This document shows, in pieces, positions 52,819 through 60,757 of a DNA stretch of 64,000 bases (position 1 is its first letter; each line of letters begins with the position of its first letter). The position numbers and the translations under genes are program-made. The stretch covers positions 62,001 through 126,000 of the forward strand of contig DATGLM010000019.1 in NCBI GenBank assembly GCA_035294125.1, in the 5' to 3' direction. A model generated the notes under the pieces. That model searched no databases. It saw nothing but the letters and a program-made list of their open reading frames with translations, and was not told the DNA's origin. The stretch comes from CADDYT01 sp035294125 (GTDB taxonomy: Bacteria; Chloroflexota; Ktedonobacteria; Ktedonobacterales; Ktedonobacteraceae).

Positions 52819-54908
52819 GAGACTTTATGCTCATGTTTACGCTCGGCCCGGTGCAGCCCTTTATTATGCAGGCCCGCAAGACGCGTGATCTCTGGATCGG
52901 CAGCTTTCTGCTCTCGAAGCTGATGGAGGCTGCTATGGCAGATATTCCTGGAAGATTTGTATTTCCTGGCGAGCGCAAGATCAAGGATGATATCCCCGAT
53001 CTGCCCAATAAATATGTGGCCCTGTTTGATTCGTGCCAGGATGCCGAAAAGGCTGCCTGTCAGAGCGAACTGCAAATTGCGGCCTGCTGGTATGCCATCT
53101 GTGAGGAGGTACGTTCTCGCTTGTTGCCAGACAAGCCAGACAATTACTACACCGGCGAAGTTCCGACCATCTGGGAGAGGCAGACCGCCGTCCACCAGCT
53201 CTTCGAGATCTACTGGGTTGTCGTGCCAGATCCCGGTAAGGGTTATGGCAACTGGATAGAGGAAACGACGCTCTTGCTCGATGCCCGCAAACGGCTGCGC
53301 GACTTTTTGCCACAGGAGGAACCTGGCGAGAAAAGTACCATTTCCGGCGAACGGGAAGCGCTGCACGATAAAGGCTCCTCGCGTAGAGATGTACGTGATT
53401 TCTGGATTCGCCTGACCAAACGCGAACGATATTCTGTCAAAGACATCAGGAAGGATGGTTCCGAGCGATTGGACGCCATCGATAGCATTAAGCGCTTCGC
53501 CTTCTTCTCGGATCGCCTCAAGCCAGATCGTCTCAAAGGAAGCACGGAGATGATTGTCTATCCTTCAACCAGCTCTGTTGCCGCAGCCAGTTTTGTCAAG
53601 AGACTGCTGAGCGATCAAGTAAGCGACACAGATCTAGCGAACTGGAAGCACTTGATTGATTCACCTCCAGCATCTGAGCAAAACCCCCACCCCCAACCAT
53701 ATCTGGCACCCGAGCAAAACCCCAACATCTTACCATATCTGAGGCGGCTAGCTGGAAAGAGAGAATGGCTATTGAGGCGAGATGGCGACTGCTTCTTCCA
53801 AGAAGCCTTTACGCCACGCTATCTTAAAGAGAACTATTGTCTGACTTCGGACCAGGAAGAGCAGCAACGCGAGCGGGCGCGAGGACTCCTTTTGAGGCTT
53901 ATCAGGGAAAAGGATTTTATTTCCGATTGCCTGGAAGCGCTGAAGGATCTGTATAAGGTAGCTAAAACGCCACCAACCCCCTACTATGCCCTGATCCAGA
54001 TGGACGGCGACCACATGGGAACGATCCTGAGCAGTGTCTCCAGTAGCAGACAGCATAGTAACATCAGCAAATCGCTCTCCACGTTCGCGCGCGACCATGT
54101 TCCTGAAATTGTACAGGAAACGCATCCAGGCAGGCTTGTCTACGCAGGGGGCGATGATGTCCTGGCTTTCAGCCCTCTGGATGGAATGCTGACTATGCTT
54201 GAGACCTTACAGCAACGCTACAGGGATACGATCTCGCCCGTCGTGCCTGATAAAAGCCAGCGGAACGTCACTGCCAGTATGGGAATCGCCATCGGGCACC
54301 ACTTTACGCCGCTCTCGGTAGTGCGCCGAGCAGCATTGGAAGCGGAAAAGCTGGCGAAAAATCGCTATGGGCGCAACGCCTTCGTGGTAACGCTGCTGCG
54401 CCGTTCAGGTGAACAGACCTGTGTCGGTTGTCGCTGGGAATATCCTTCCCTCACCTTCGTACCGACCCGGTTGTTTGATCAGTTCTATACTTACTTTGTT
54501 GAGGACGTGTTCTCGCCCAAAGGCGTCCACGTGTTGCTTAACGAAGTTGCCGCACTGGTGGGTCTCCCCATACCGGCGCAGCGCAGCGAGATCAGGCGTG
54601 TGCTTGAGCGCCAGTTGAATGAGCCACTGAACGAGCGACAGCTCGAGTGCCTCATCGGTAAGGTGGATCAACAACTGAGCGAGAAACAGAGGGCTGAGCG
54701 GATTGTTCAAAAAATCACCTCGCTCGCTGAACAGATCGTCGCGCTAGCAGCAGCGATGGACGAGCAGTTAGAGATCAGACGCGCCAGGGGTGAAAGGATA
54801 GCGCTATCGATGGAACTCCACGACGACACGCTGCGCTACGGCCTGGTCGAAACGCTCGGCTGGCTGCTCGTCATGGCCTTTCTGGCACGAGAAGGAGGGG
54901 AAGCATGA
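52815..54908 (+). CDS. cas10: Cas10/Cmr2 of type III-B, no HD domain, cyclase intact
   Basis: A 697-residue large subunit. It begins MRDFMLMFTLGPVQPFIMQARKTRDLW, directly in the first Cmr2 domain, with no N-terminal HD nuclease (no HD motif); usual length with HD is near 850-900. Palm 1 contains MDGDHMG (~396-402), and palm 2 the catalytic AGGDDVLAF (GGDD at 445-448), so cyclic oligoadenylate synthesis should be intact. A CVGCRW pair marks a partial zinc site. The C-terminal helical domain follows. It should signal rather than cut DNA. The ATG overlaps the cmr1 stop and it ends overlapping cmr3. Confidence 0.96.
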   Translation: MRDFMLMFTLGPVQPFIMQARKTRDLWIGSFLLSKLMEAAMADIPGRFVFPGERKIKDDIPDLPNKYVALFDSCQDAEKAACQSELQIAACWYAICEEVRSRLLPDKPDNYYTGEVPTIWERQTAVHQLFEIYWVVVPDPGKGYGNWIEETTLLLDARKRLRDFLPQEEPGEKSTISGEREALHDKGSSRRDVRDFWIRLTKRERYSVKDIRKDGSERLDAIDSIKRFAFFSDRLKPDRLKGSTEMIVYPSTSSVAAASFVKRLLSDQVSDTDLANWKHLIDSPPASEQNPHPQPYLAPEQNPNILPYLRRLAGKREWLLRRDGDCFFQEAFTPRYLKENYCLTSDQEEQQRERARGLLLRLIREKDFISDCLEALKDLYKVAKTPPTPYYALIQMDGDHMGTILSSVSSSRQHSNISKSLSTFARDHVPEIVQETHPGRLVYAGGDDVLAFSPLDGMLTMLETLQQRYRDTISPVVPDKSQRNVTASMGIAIGHHFTPLSVVRRAALEAEKLAKNRYGRNAFVVTLLRRSGEQTCVGCRWEYPSLTFVPTRLFDQFYTYFVEDVFSPKGVHVLLNEVAALVGLPIPAQRSEIRRVLERQLNEPLNERQLECLIGKVDQQLSEKQRAERIVQKITSLAEQIVALAAAMDEQLEIRRARGERIALSMELHDDTLRYGLVETLGWLLVMAFLAREGGEA

Positions 54909-56056
54909 GGATCTTTCTCGAACCCAATGAATCGCTGATCTTTCGCACGGGACGGCCCTTCGATGCTGGTGAGACCGATTACGCAGAAACGCTGTTCCCC
55001 CCTACGCCGGAGACGCTTCAAGGCGCGGCGCGCGCTCTGATCGCCGGTGCTCAGAACTCAGGTGCGATGCTATCGGAGATGTTTAATCCCACATCAGCGC
55101 TGGTTTCACTCATCGGGGACAGGGATGGCTATGGGCGTTTTCGCATTACCCATACTGCCCTGGCCAGGCGCAGACGCAATAGCATGAACATCGAGCCGCT
55201 CTACCCGGTTCCCGCGCATCTGGTGAGAGACGATAAGGAATACATCCGGCTCAGGCCGGTTGCACCGGATATCAGCAGCAACATGCCGGCAGGCATGCGC
55301 TTTCTGCTCCCAGGGAAGAAGCCGGAGGGAACGATGCAGCCGGTCGAAGGCTGGCTGACCGAAACGGATTTACAAAGGGTTTTGAAGGCAGATACCGACC
55401 TTGCCGGGCTCCAGATTATCCGCAGCGCTGATGTATTCCTCCATGAGCCTCGTCTTGGCATCGGCATGGATAATGCGAGCAAGTCCGCGCGCGATGGCAT
55501 GTTGTATAGTGTGCAAATGCTGCGGATGCGGCACGATTACCGGTCCGACCAGGGCTTTCTCTATGGTTTTCTCATCGATATTCGTCTGACCGATGAAAAG
55601 GACCAGAAGAGGCTGTTGCCTGATGATCAGACCAGGAACTTGCTGAACTTGCGGGCACGAGATCAGGGCTGGGTCGTGCTGGGCGGCGAGCAGCGAGCGG
55701 CCAGCTATCACATTATCGGCCAGTCGCCGCCATTTCCTCAGTCCTCCCACCAGGTGGCTCATTCTGGTATTCGGAGCCAGTTGTATTTGGCAACCCCCGC
55801 CGTCTTGAACAAGGGCTGGCAACCTGCGAGCTGGCCTACTGGCGTTGCGCCTATAGCGGCGGCGATCCCGCGATACCAATCTGTCGGAGGTTGGAAACTG
55901 CAACCAGGGCACAGCGGCGGCGAGAACAAAGCTATGCAGCGGTGTGTGCCTGCAGGCAGCGTCTACTTTTTCGACTCACCTGTTTCGCTCTTAGATCCAT
56001 TGACAAACTACGGTCAGGAAATTGGTTATGGCATAACGATTGCAGGAGAATGGTAA
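54905..56056 (+). CDS. cmr3: Type III-B CRISPR RAMP protein Cmr3
   Basis: A 383-residue subunit. The N-terminal signature IFLEPNESLIFRTGRPFDAGETDYAETLFPP is that of Cmr3, the subunit that recognises the crRNA 5' tag and joins Cas10 in the complex base. Later motifs LFPPTPETLQGAARALI and GIRSQLYLATPAVL are typical. ATG overlaps the cas10 stop. The Cmr4 gene begins two bases after its stop. Confidence 0.95.
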   Translation: MRIFLEPNESLIFRTGRPFDAGETDYAETLFPPTPETLQGAARALIAGAQNSGAMLSEMFNPTSALVSLIGDRDGYGRFRITHTALARRRRNSMNIEPLYPVPAHLVRDDKEYIRLRPVAPDISSNMPAGMRFLLPGKKPEGTMQPVEGWLTETDLQRVLKADTDLAGLQIIRSADVFLHEPRLGIGMDNASKSARDGMLYSVQMLRMRHDYRSDQGFLYGFLIDIRLTDEKDQKRLLPDDQTRNLLNLRARDQGWVVLGGEQRAASYHIIGQSPPFPQSSHQVAHSGIRSQLYLATPAVLNKGWQPASWPTGVAPIAAAIPRYQSVGGWKLQPGHSGGENKAMQRCVPAGSVYFFDSPVSLLDPLTNYGQEIGYGITIAGEW

Positions 56057-56058
56057 AC

Positions 56059-57159
56059 ATGATCAGAGCAACAAACATCCTCTATATCTACACAGAGACC
56101 CCTTTGCACGCCGGCACCGGCTCCGGCCTGAGCAATGTAGACCTGCCCATCCAACGCGAGCGCACCACACAATACCCGATGATTCAGGGAAGCGGGATCA
56201 AAGGAAAACTGCGCGCCGCAGCCGAGGATGAGCAATGGCGGGATATTGATGTCATCTTTGGCTCATCTAGAGATATCAAGGGCGTTGCTCAGAACGGACA
56301 AAGCAGCACACAAAGCCAGAATGGAGCGGGGCCACAGGACAATGCCGGCGCATTGATCGTCGGTGATGCGCGCATCCTGCTCTTCCCTGTGCGCTCGCTC
56401 AACGGCACCTTCGCCTACACGACCAGCTACGATGTGCTTCAGCGCTTTGCCCGCGATTTAGAACGGAGCCACATCCCAATTAAAGAGGAGGAGAAATGGA
56501 GTGTTCCATCGCAGCCTGTTGAGGAGCCAGACGCAGAAATGCCAACGGCCCTTGTAACCTCTCCAAGCAAACTGACCATAGACGTCTCTCCTGCTTCTGA
56601 TACCGCTCAGTCTTCTGATGGCTCTCAGCCCGGGGATGAAACTATCGTCTTGGAGGAATTCAGCTTTAAGGCCCAAGAAGATGAGAATGGGCAAGTGAAC
56701 AAGATCGCGGATTGGCTGGCTAACCATGCCCTTCCCCAATACGACACGGTTACTTATTGGCAGGAGAAACTCAAAAGCTCGCTGGTCATTCTTCCCAATG
56801 ATGAATTTCGCGATTTCGTCCTCTACGCAACCGAAGTGATTACGCGCATTGGGATCGAGCGACAGACGAAGATAGTAAAAGAAGGGGCGCTCTGGACAGA
56901 GGAACACCTTCCCACCGACACCCTGCTTTACGTACCCATCTACGCCACCGACTCACGCAAGAAAGGACATCCTAAAACAGCGGTACAGGTTTTGCAGAGA
57001 GTAAGCGAACTGAAGAGTTCCTTGCAACTGGGAGGAGACGAAACAGTCGGGCGAGGCTTTGTCAGTACCCGTTGGGGCGAGATCCAACCATTGCAAGAGG
57101 TGAAGGCGGTAAGCAATGGCAACGCAACCACTACAACAGGAGGAGAAGCCGCATCATGA
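56059..57159 (+). CDS. cmr4: Type III-B CRISPR backbone nuclease Cmr4
   Basis: A 366-residue RAMP subunit that forms the filament backbone and cuts target RNA every six nucleotides. The N-terminal TETPLHAGTGSGLSNVDLPIQ holds H17 and D28; the Asp before LPIQRE is the one known to be needed for target RNA cleavage in other Cmr4 proteins, so the nuclease is probably active. A ~75-residue low-complexity acidic insertion (~150-225, EEPDAEMPTALVTSPS..., DTAQSSDGSQPGDETIV) interrupts the fold. AGGAG precedes the ATG at 56059. It is joined to cmr5 by ATGA. Confidence 0.94.
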   Translation: MIRATNILYIYTETPLHAGTGSGLSNVDLPIQRERTTQYPMIQGSGIKGKLRAAAEDEQWRDIDVIFGSSRDIKGVAQNGQSSTQSQNGAGPQDNAGALIVGDARILLFPVRSLNGTFAYTTSYDVLQRFARDLERSHIPIKEEEKWSVPSQPVEEPDAEMPTALVTSPSKLTIDVSPASDTAQSSDGSQPGDETIVLEEFSFKAQEDENGQVNKIADWLANHALPQYDTVTYWQEKLKSSLVILPNDEFRDFVLYATEVITRIGIERQTKIVKEGALWTEEHLPTDTLLYVPIYATDSRKKGHPKTAVQVLQRVSELKSSLQLGGDETVGRGFVSTRWGEIQPLQEVKAVSNGNATTTTGGEAAS

Positions 57160-57803
57160 CTACACAGACAGCCGGCGATCAACAGCAGCGCACAGGCACT
57201 CGGCGCCAAACACTGGAGCAAAAACGGGCCAGGCGAGCCTGGGACAACGTTAAATGGATCAAGCAGGAGAGCGAGGACGAGGACAGAAAAAACAAAGATA
57301 CACTTCAGAAGGAGTACCGCACTCGTGTCAGCCAACTGAATACGATGATTCAGGTTAATGGTCTGGGGGCAGCGCTTGGCTTTCTCTTGAGCAAAGGTGA
57401 ACAGCGTAGGGATGAGAAGGGAAACCGGTTTCCCCGCAACGCGTATGATTACCTGCTTTATCATCTCACTTGGTGGACGAGTCGTCTCTTTCCCATACCT
57501 GATCCCGGCCCGGCTACCTCCTCCGAAGTGCCGCCAGGGCATGCTGGCCTGCTTGATTGGATTACGGATCAGGCCAGCAGCAGCGATTACCGGCGAGTCA
57601 CCACAGAATGTCTCGCCTTCGGGATCTGGCTACGCCGCTTCGCAGAGGCGGAACTCAAAGCGGAAAGCCCTGCCCAGGAGACGCCAATAGAAGCGGCTGC
57701 CGAAGCTTCAGGATCTGGCGAGGCCGCTGCACCTTTAGCCAATGAAGCAGCGACGACAGAACAGACGGGATCAGTTACGTCCTCACAGGAAGGTACGAAA
57801 TGA
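57156..57803 (+). CDS. cmr5: Type III-B small subunit Cmr5, with C-terminal extension
   Basis: A 215-residue small helical subunit. The core (~20-160) matches Cmr5: LEQKRARRAWDNVKWIK, QVNGLGAALGFLLSK and ECLAFGIWLRRFAEAELK. The core ends near residue 170, and a Glu/Ala/Ser/Thr-rich tail of ~45 residues follows (AESPAQETPIEAAAEASGSG...). Usual Cmr5 length is ~120-150. Start and stop overlap cmr4 and cmr6 by ATGA, so it is translationally coupled to both. Confidence 0.93.
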   Translation: MTTQTAGDQQQRTGTRRQTLEQKRARRAWDNVKWIKQESEDEDRKNKDTLQKEYRTRVSQLNTMIQVNGLGAALGFLLSKGEQRRDEKGNRFPRNAYDYLLYHLTWWTSRLFPIPDPGPATSSEVPPGHAGLLDWITDQASSSDYRRVTTECLAFGIWLRRFAEAELKAESPAQETPIEAAAEASGSGEAAAPLANEAATTEQTGSVTSSQEGTK

Positions 57804-58696
57804 AGAAATATTACTTGCCCAAAATGACGGCAGCCATATTCGGATGGTACGAGCAAACCCGGCCACCGGAGCAACCGCAAAATATCGGCCTGCTGCTGGA
57901 TAAATACATACCGGCAGAGGTGATCAATAAGCAGGAGGCAGAAGACCAGAAAAAAGACGGGCGAACGAACTGGCTGCGGAAGATGGGAAAGGTGCCCCAA
58001 AATGATGGACAAACCAGGGAAAAGGGCTATCAGTACGATGATGAACTGGCCTGGGCAGCATATCACCGCTGGTACAGCTATACCAGAGCGCTGCATGCCT
58101 CCCGTTTCAGTGCCGAGATCGACTGGCGCTTGATCGTTGGTCTCGGTGGCAATAGCGTGCTCGAAACCGATATTACTCTGCATCATCTCTATGGCTTGCC
58201 CATTATTCCCGGCAGCGCACTCAAAGGGCTGGCGCGCACATACGCGGCGATGGAAGATGTAGGCGATGGAGATGACCGGAGGAAGCCGAGTACAGCCATC
58301 GACACCGATACCGATGATATTCAGCGCATCTTCGGCATGACCCATAAGCAGGGCACAGTCATCTTCTTCGACGCTTTCCCCAAAGATGGTCAGGCCACCT
58401 TTGTTCTGGATATCATGAACCCGCACTACCCCGACTATTATCAACAAAAGGATAAAGCGCCCACCAACGATCAGAATCCCAGACCCATCACATTTCTAGT
58501 TGTCGATCAGAAGACAACCTCCGGTCAGAATACGACCTATATGTTCGCGCTCGCCCTGTGTCAGGGCGTAGAGGAGAAACACCAGGATGACCTGACCAGA
58601 GCCAAAACCTGGCTCTGCAAAGCACTCGAAAATTACGGTGTGGGAGGTAAGACGAGCGCGGGTTATGGCTACTTTAAGGATATAGGCGATGTATGA
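57800..58696 (+). CDS. cmr6: Type III-B CRISPR RAMP protein Cmr6
   Basis: A 298-residue RAMP subunit that caps the upper filament with Cmr1. The motifs DWRLIVGLGGNSVLETDITLHHLYG, PIIPGSALKGLARTYA and YGVGGKTSAGYGYFK (Gly-rich loop) are standard. ATG overlaps the cmr5 stop. It is the last gene of the six-gene operon; the Card1-like gene follows 37 bases later with its own ribosome site. Confidence 0.95.
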   Translation: MKKYYLPKMTAAIFGWYEQTRPPEQPQNIGLLLDKYIPAEVINKQEAEDQKKDGRTNWLRKMGKVPQNDGQTREKGYQYDDELAWAAYHRWYSYTRALHASRFSAEIDWRLIVGLGGNSVLETDITLHHLYGLPIIPGSALKGLARTYAAMEDVGDGDDRRKPSTAIDTDTDDIQRIFGMTHKQGTVIFFDAFPKDGQATFVLDIMNPHYPDYYQQKDKAPTNDQNPRPITFLVVDQKTTSGQNTTYMFALALCQGVEEKHQDDLTRAKTWLCKALENYGVGGKTSAGYGYFKDIGDV

Positions 58697-58733
58697 AGAA
58701 GAGTATTCGAAGAAATAGACTGAGGAGTAGAGA

Positions 58734-59942
58734 ATGGAAAAGAAGAAAGCATTAATGGTTGTGGCAGGAGGGAGAGGTGTACCGGATGCTCTGGCTTTGC
58801 TCTATCTCAAACCCGGGCTGGTTTTACCAATAACTTCAATAGAAGGGTGGGAAACAGAAACAGCTTTTTTGGATCTAGCAAAGCGAATACCTGGCTGTAA
58901 GGTTTTGCCGATGGAGCAAATCGATGCTTATGATTTAGATGGGGCCATAGTAGCCATAAAGGATTTTCGAGAACAATGTAATAAGTCGCATCCAACAATT
59001 GAATGGGACTGGATCTTTACTATAACTTCGGCCCCCAAAATACTTGCTTTTGCCGCATATGAGGTTGCTAAAGGACTAGGAATACCTTGCTGGTATATCG
59101 CTTCACAACAAGAAAAGGTCGTATCCCTGGTTAAAGAGTATGAGAAGGTAGATACGAACCGATTTTTTCACCTTTCATTCAACGATTATATTAAAATTCA
59201 GGGGCGTACCTATCGTGAAAGAAAACCATTCCCTGGTTACCGCCAGTCAGTTCAGTCATGGGGCGACGTTGCCGAAGCAATGGCTCGCTCTGAGGAAACA
59301 TCTCAGTTGCTGCCCATCTTCTATCGTCATAGGAAACGACCGGGCAAATCTATAGATGATGCATTTAGAGATCCAATGTTTCTGCCTCCAGAAATTGAAA
59401 CGCTTCCGCTTGTGAAATGGCTCCTCAAGCGAGGAATGTTAAATGTAGGTAGAACACTCCCAGAAGGGACTCCTTATCGATTTTCCTCGAAGATTGCTGC
59501 TCAATTCATGAGTACCGGCGATTGGTTGGAGGTCTATGTCTGGGATCAGATAAATAAAACAAAAGGGGAGGGTAATGGTAAGCCGTTTGCTGACGATTGT
59601 CGTTGGGGATGTACAATACCAAAAGACGAAGTAGAGTACGAGCTGGATGTAGCAGTCATGTACAAAGCGCAACTAGTCATAGCCGAATGCAAGACAGATG
59701 AGCAACCATTCAGGGGAGACAATAATTACCTGCGTATCCTCGAGGCAGTTGCGGATCAATTGGGAGGTGATTATGTGAGCAAGGTGTTTATTACGAACTG
59801 TCGAAAAGGAGGAGCGAGTTATGAAGCTTTTTATACCCAGGCACAACAGCTCAATATTGAAGTAGTTACCTGGGAGAGACTGCCAAAGATTGGAGAGATT
59901 ATGAAACAGCAGGCAATGCATCCCAAATATCCGAGGAAATAA
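58734..59942 (+). CDS. card1: Card1/Can2-like CARF nuclease (PD-(D/E)xK, DUF1887)
   Basis: A 402-residue protein. The N-terminal half (~1-150) is a CARF domain (MVVAGGRGVPDALALLYLKPG, TITSAPKILAFAAYEVAKGL). The C-terminal half has the nuclease core GDWLE (E266), YELDV (D305) and IAECKT (E318, K320). This is the Card1/Can2 type, whose characterised members are cyclic tetra-adenylate-activated and cut single-stranded nucleic acid, with or without dsDNA nicking. It should be the main effector of the locus. GAGGAG precedes the ATG. The gene is AT-rich relative to its neighbours, which hints at separate acquisition. Confidence 0.88.
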   Translation: MEKKKALMVVAGGRGVPDALALLYLKPGLVLPITSIEGWETETAFLDLAKRIPGCKVLPMEQIDAYDLDGAIVAIKDFREQCNKSHPTIEWDWIFTITSAPKILAFAAYEVAKGLGIPCWYIASQQEKVVSLVKEYEKVDTNRFFHLSFNDYIKIQGRTYRERKPFPGYRQSVQSWGDVAEAMARSEETSQLLPIFYRHRKRPGKSIDDAFRDPMFLPPEIETLPLVKWLLKRGMLNVGRTLPEGTPYRFSSKIAAQFMSTGDWLEVYVWDQINKTKGEGNGKPFADDCRWGCTIPKDEVEYELDVAVMYKAQLVIAECKTDEQPFRGDNNYLRILEAVADQLGGDYVSKVFITNCRKGGASYEAFYTQAQQLNIEVVTWERLPKIGEIMKQQAMHPKYPRK

Positions 59943-59943
59943 T

Positions 59944-60321
59944 ATGCTCATACTCAACTTTACGCACCCGCTCACACACGAACAGCAGGCGCAGATCGAG
60001 GCACTGGCAGGCACGACCATTGAGGAGGTACGCACCATACCAGTGCAGATCGAGCAGACCGAGCCACTTTTGCCGCAGATCGTTGCCATCGTCGAGGCGG
60101 CTGGTCTCTCGTCGCAGGAGTGGCAGACGCGTTTGCTGCTCATCAATCCGCCGGGGTACGCGCCTGCTGCCTTTGTGCTGCTGGCCGAACTGCATGGGCG
60201 CATCGGCCATTTCCCCTCACTCATACGCCTGCGTCCCAGACCAGGCCCGATGACAAATTACGAGGTCACTGAACTCCTCAACCTGCAAACCATTCGCGAA
60301 GCAGCCCGCAGACGCAGGTGA
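59944..60321 (+). CDS. csx15: Csx15-like CRISPR-associated protein, possible ring nuclease
   Basis: A 125-residue protein starting MLILNFTHPLTHEQQAQIE, with LLLINPPGYAPAAFVLLAELHGRIGHFP. These match my memory of Csx15, a small CARF-superfamily protein predicted to bind or cut cyclic oligoadenylate; this was not tested by search. The gene starts one base after the Card1-like stop and is likely co-transcribed with it. It is GC-rich again, unlike the Card1-like gene. Confidence 0.7.
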   Translation: MLILNFTHPLTHEQQAQIEALAGTTIEEVRTIPVQIEQTEPLLPQIVAIVEAAGLSSQEWQTRLLLINPPGYAPAAFVLLAELHGRIGHFPSLIRLRPRPGPMTNYEVTELLNLQTIREAARRRR

Positions 60322-60757
60322 TGCTATAATAGACTGTAGCAAAACCTGAGAGAAACATGCGTTTCAGGAAACCGCTAACAGAAAACGCCAATGAGGGCGA
60401 ACAGCGGACGAACACCGCCCAGGAAGCTGTGCCAGGCATTCACCACGAACAGGGCGAACACGGCCATGGTAGACCATGAGAGCGAACAACAATGCTTGAT
60501 CTTGCTCATCTCGAAAGCGCTGCACTACTCATGACTTTTACAGCAGCCCTCGAAGTGAATCGACCTGCACAGTTATGCTTAATTTATGTGATTTGTCAGC
60601 TTTCCTGTCCTCCGAGGACACTATACCATATGGTTCAAAAGGACAGCGGACATGTTATGGTAAAAAATCGAAATGTGAGTCCCATCCAGGTGGAGGTAGA
60701 AGCAATGAGCCTCCAATATACCACAAGGTAACGCTCTTCGGACGATAGCCGTTGACG
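60322..60757. other. Intergenic region with a probable relic
   Basis: At about 60375-60490 the DNA shares AGGGCGAACACGG and AGCGAACAACAA with the linker part of the membrane/HTH gene (46795-46830), and one frame reads ENANEGEQRTNTAQ and EQGEHGHG before a stop. This looks like a third, decayed copy. The remainder (60490-60757) shows a short open frame without homology. No CRISPR repeat was seen. Confidence 0.45.

Noticed and set aside
60322..60500. Possible CRISPR array with short GCGAAC motifs
   Set aside because: The repeated short motif is irregular in spacing and best explained as a decayed copy of the linker of the membrane/HTH gene.
60492..60731. 79-codon open frame after csx15
   Set aside because: No ribosome site, no recognised motif, and it lies in a region of decayed sequence.
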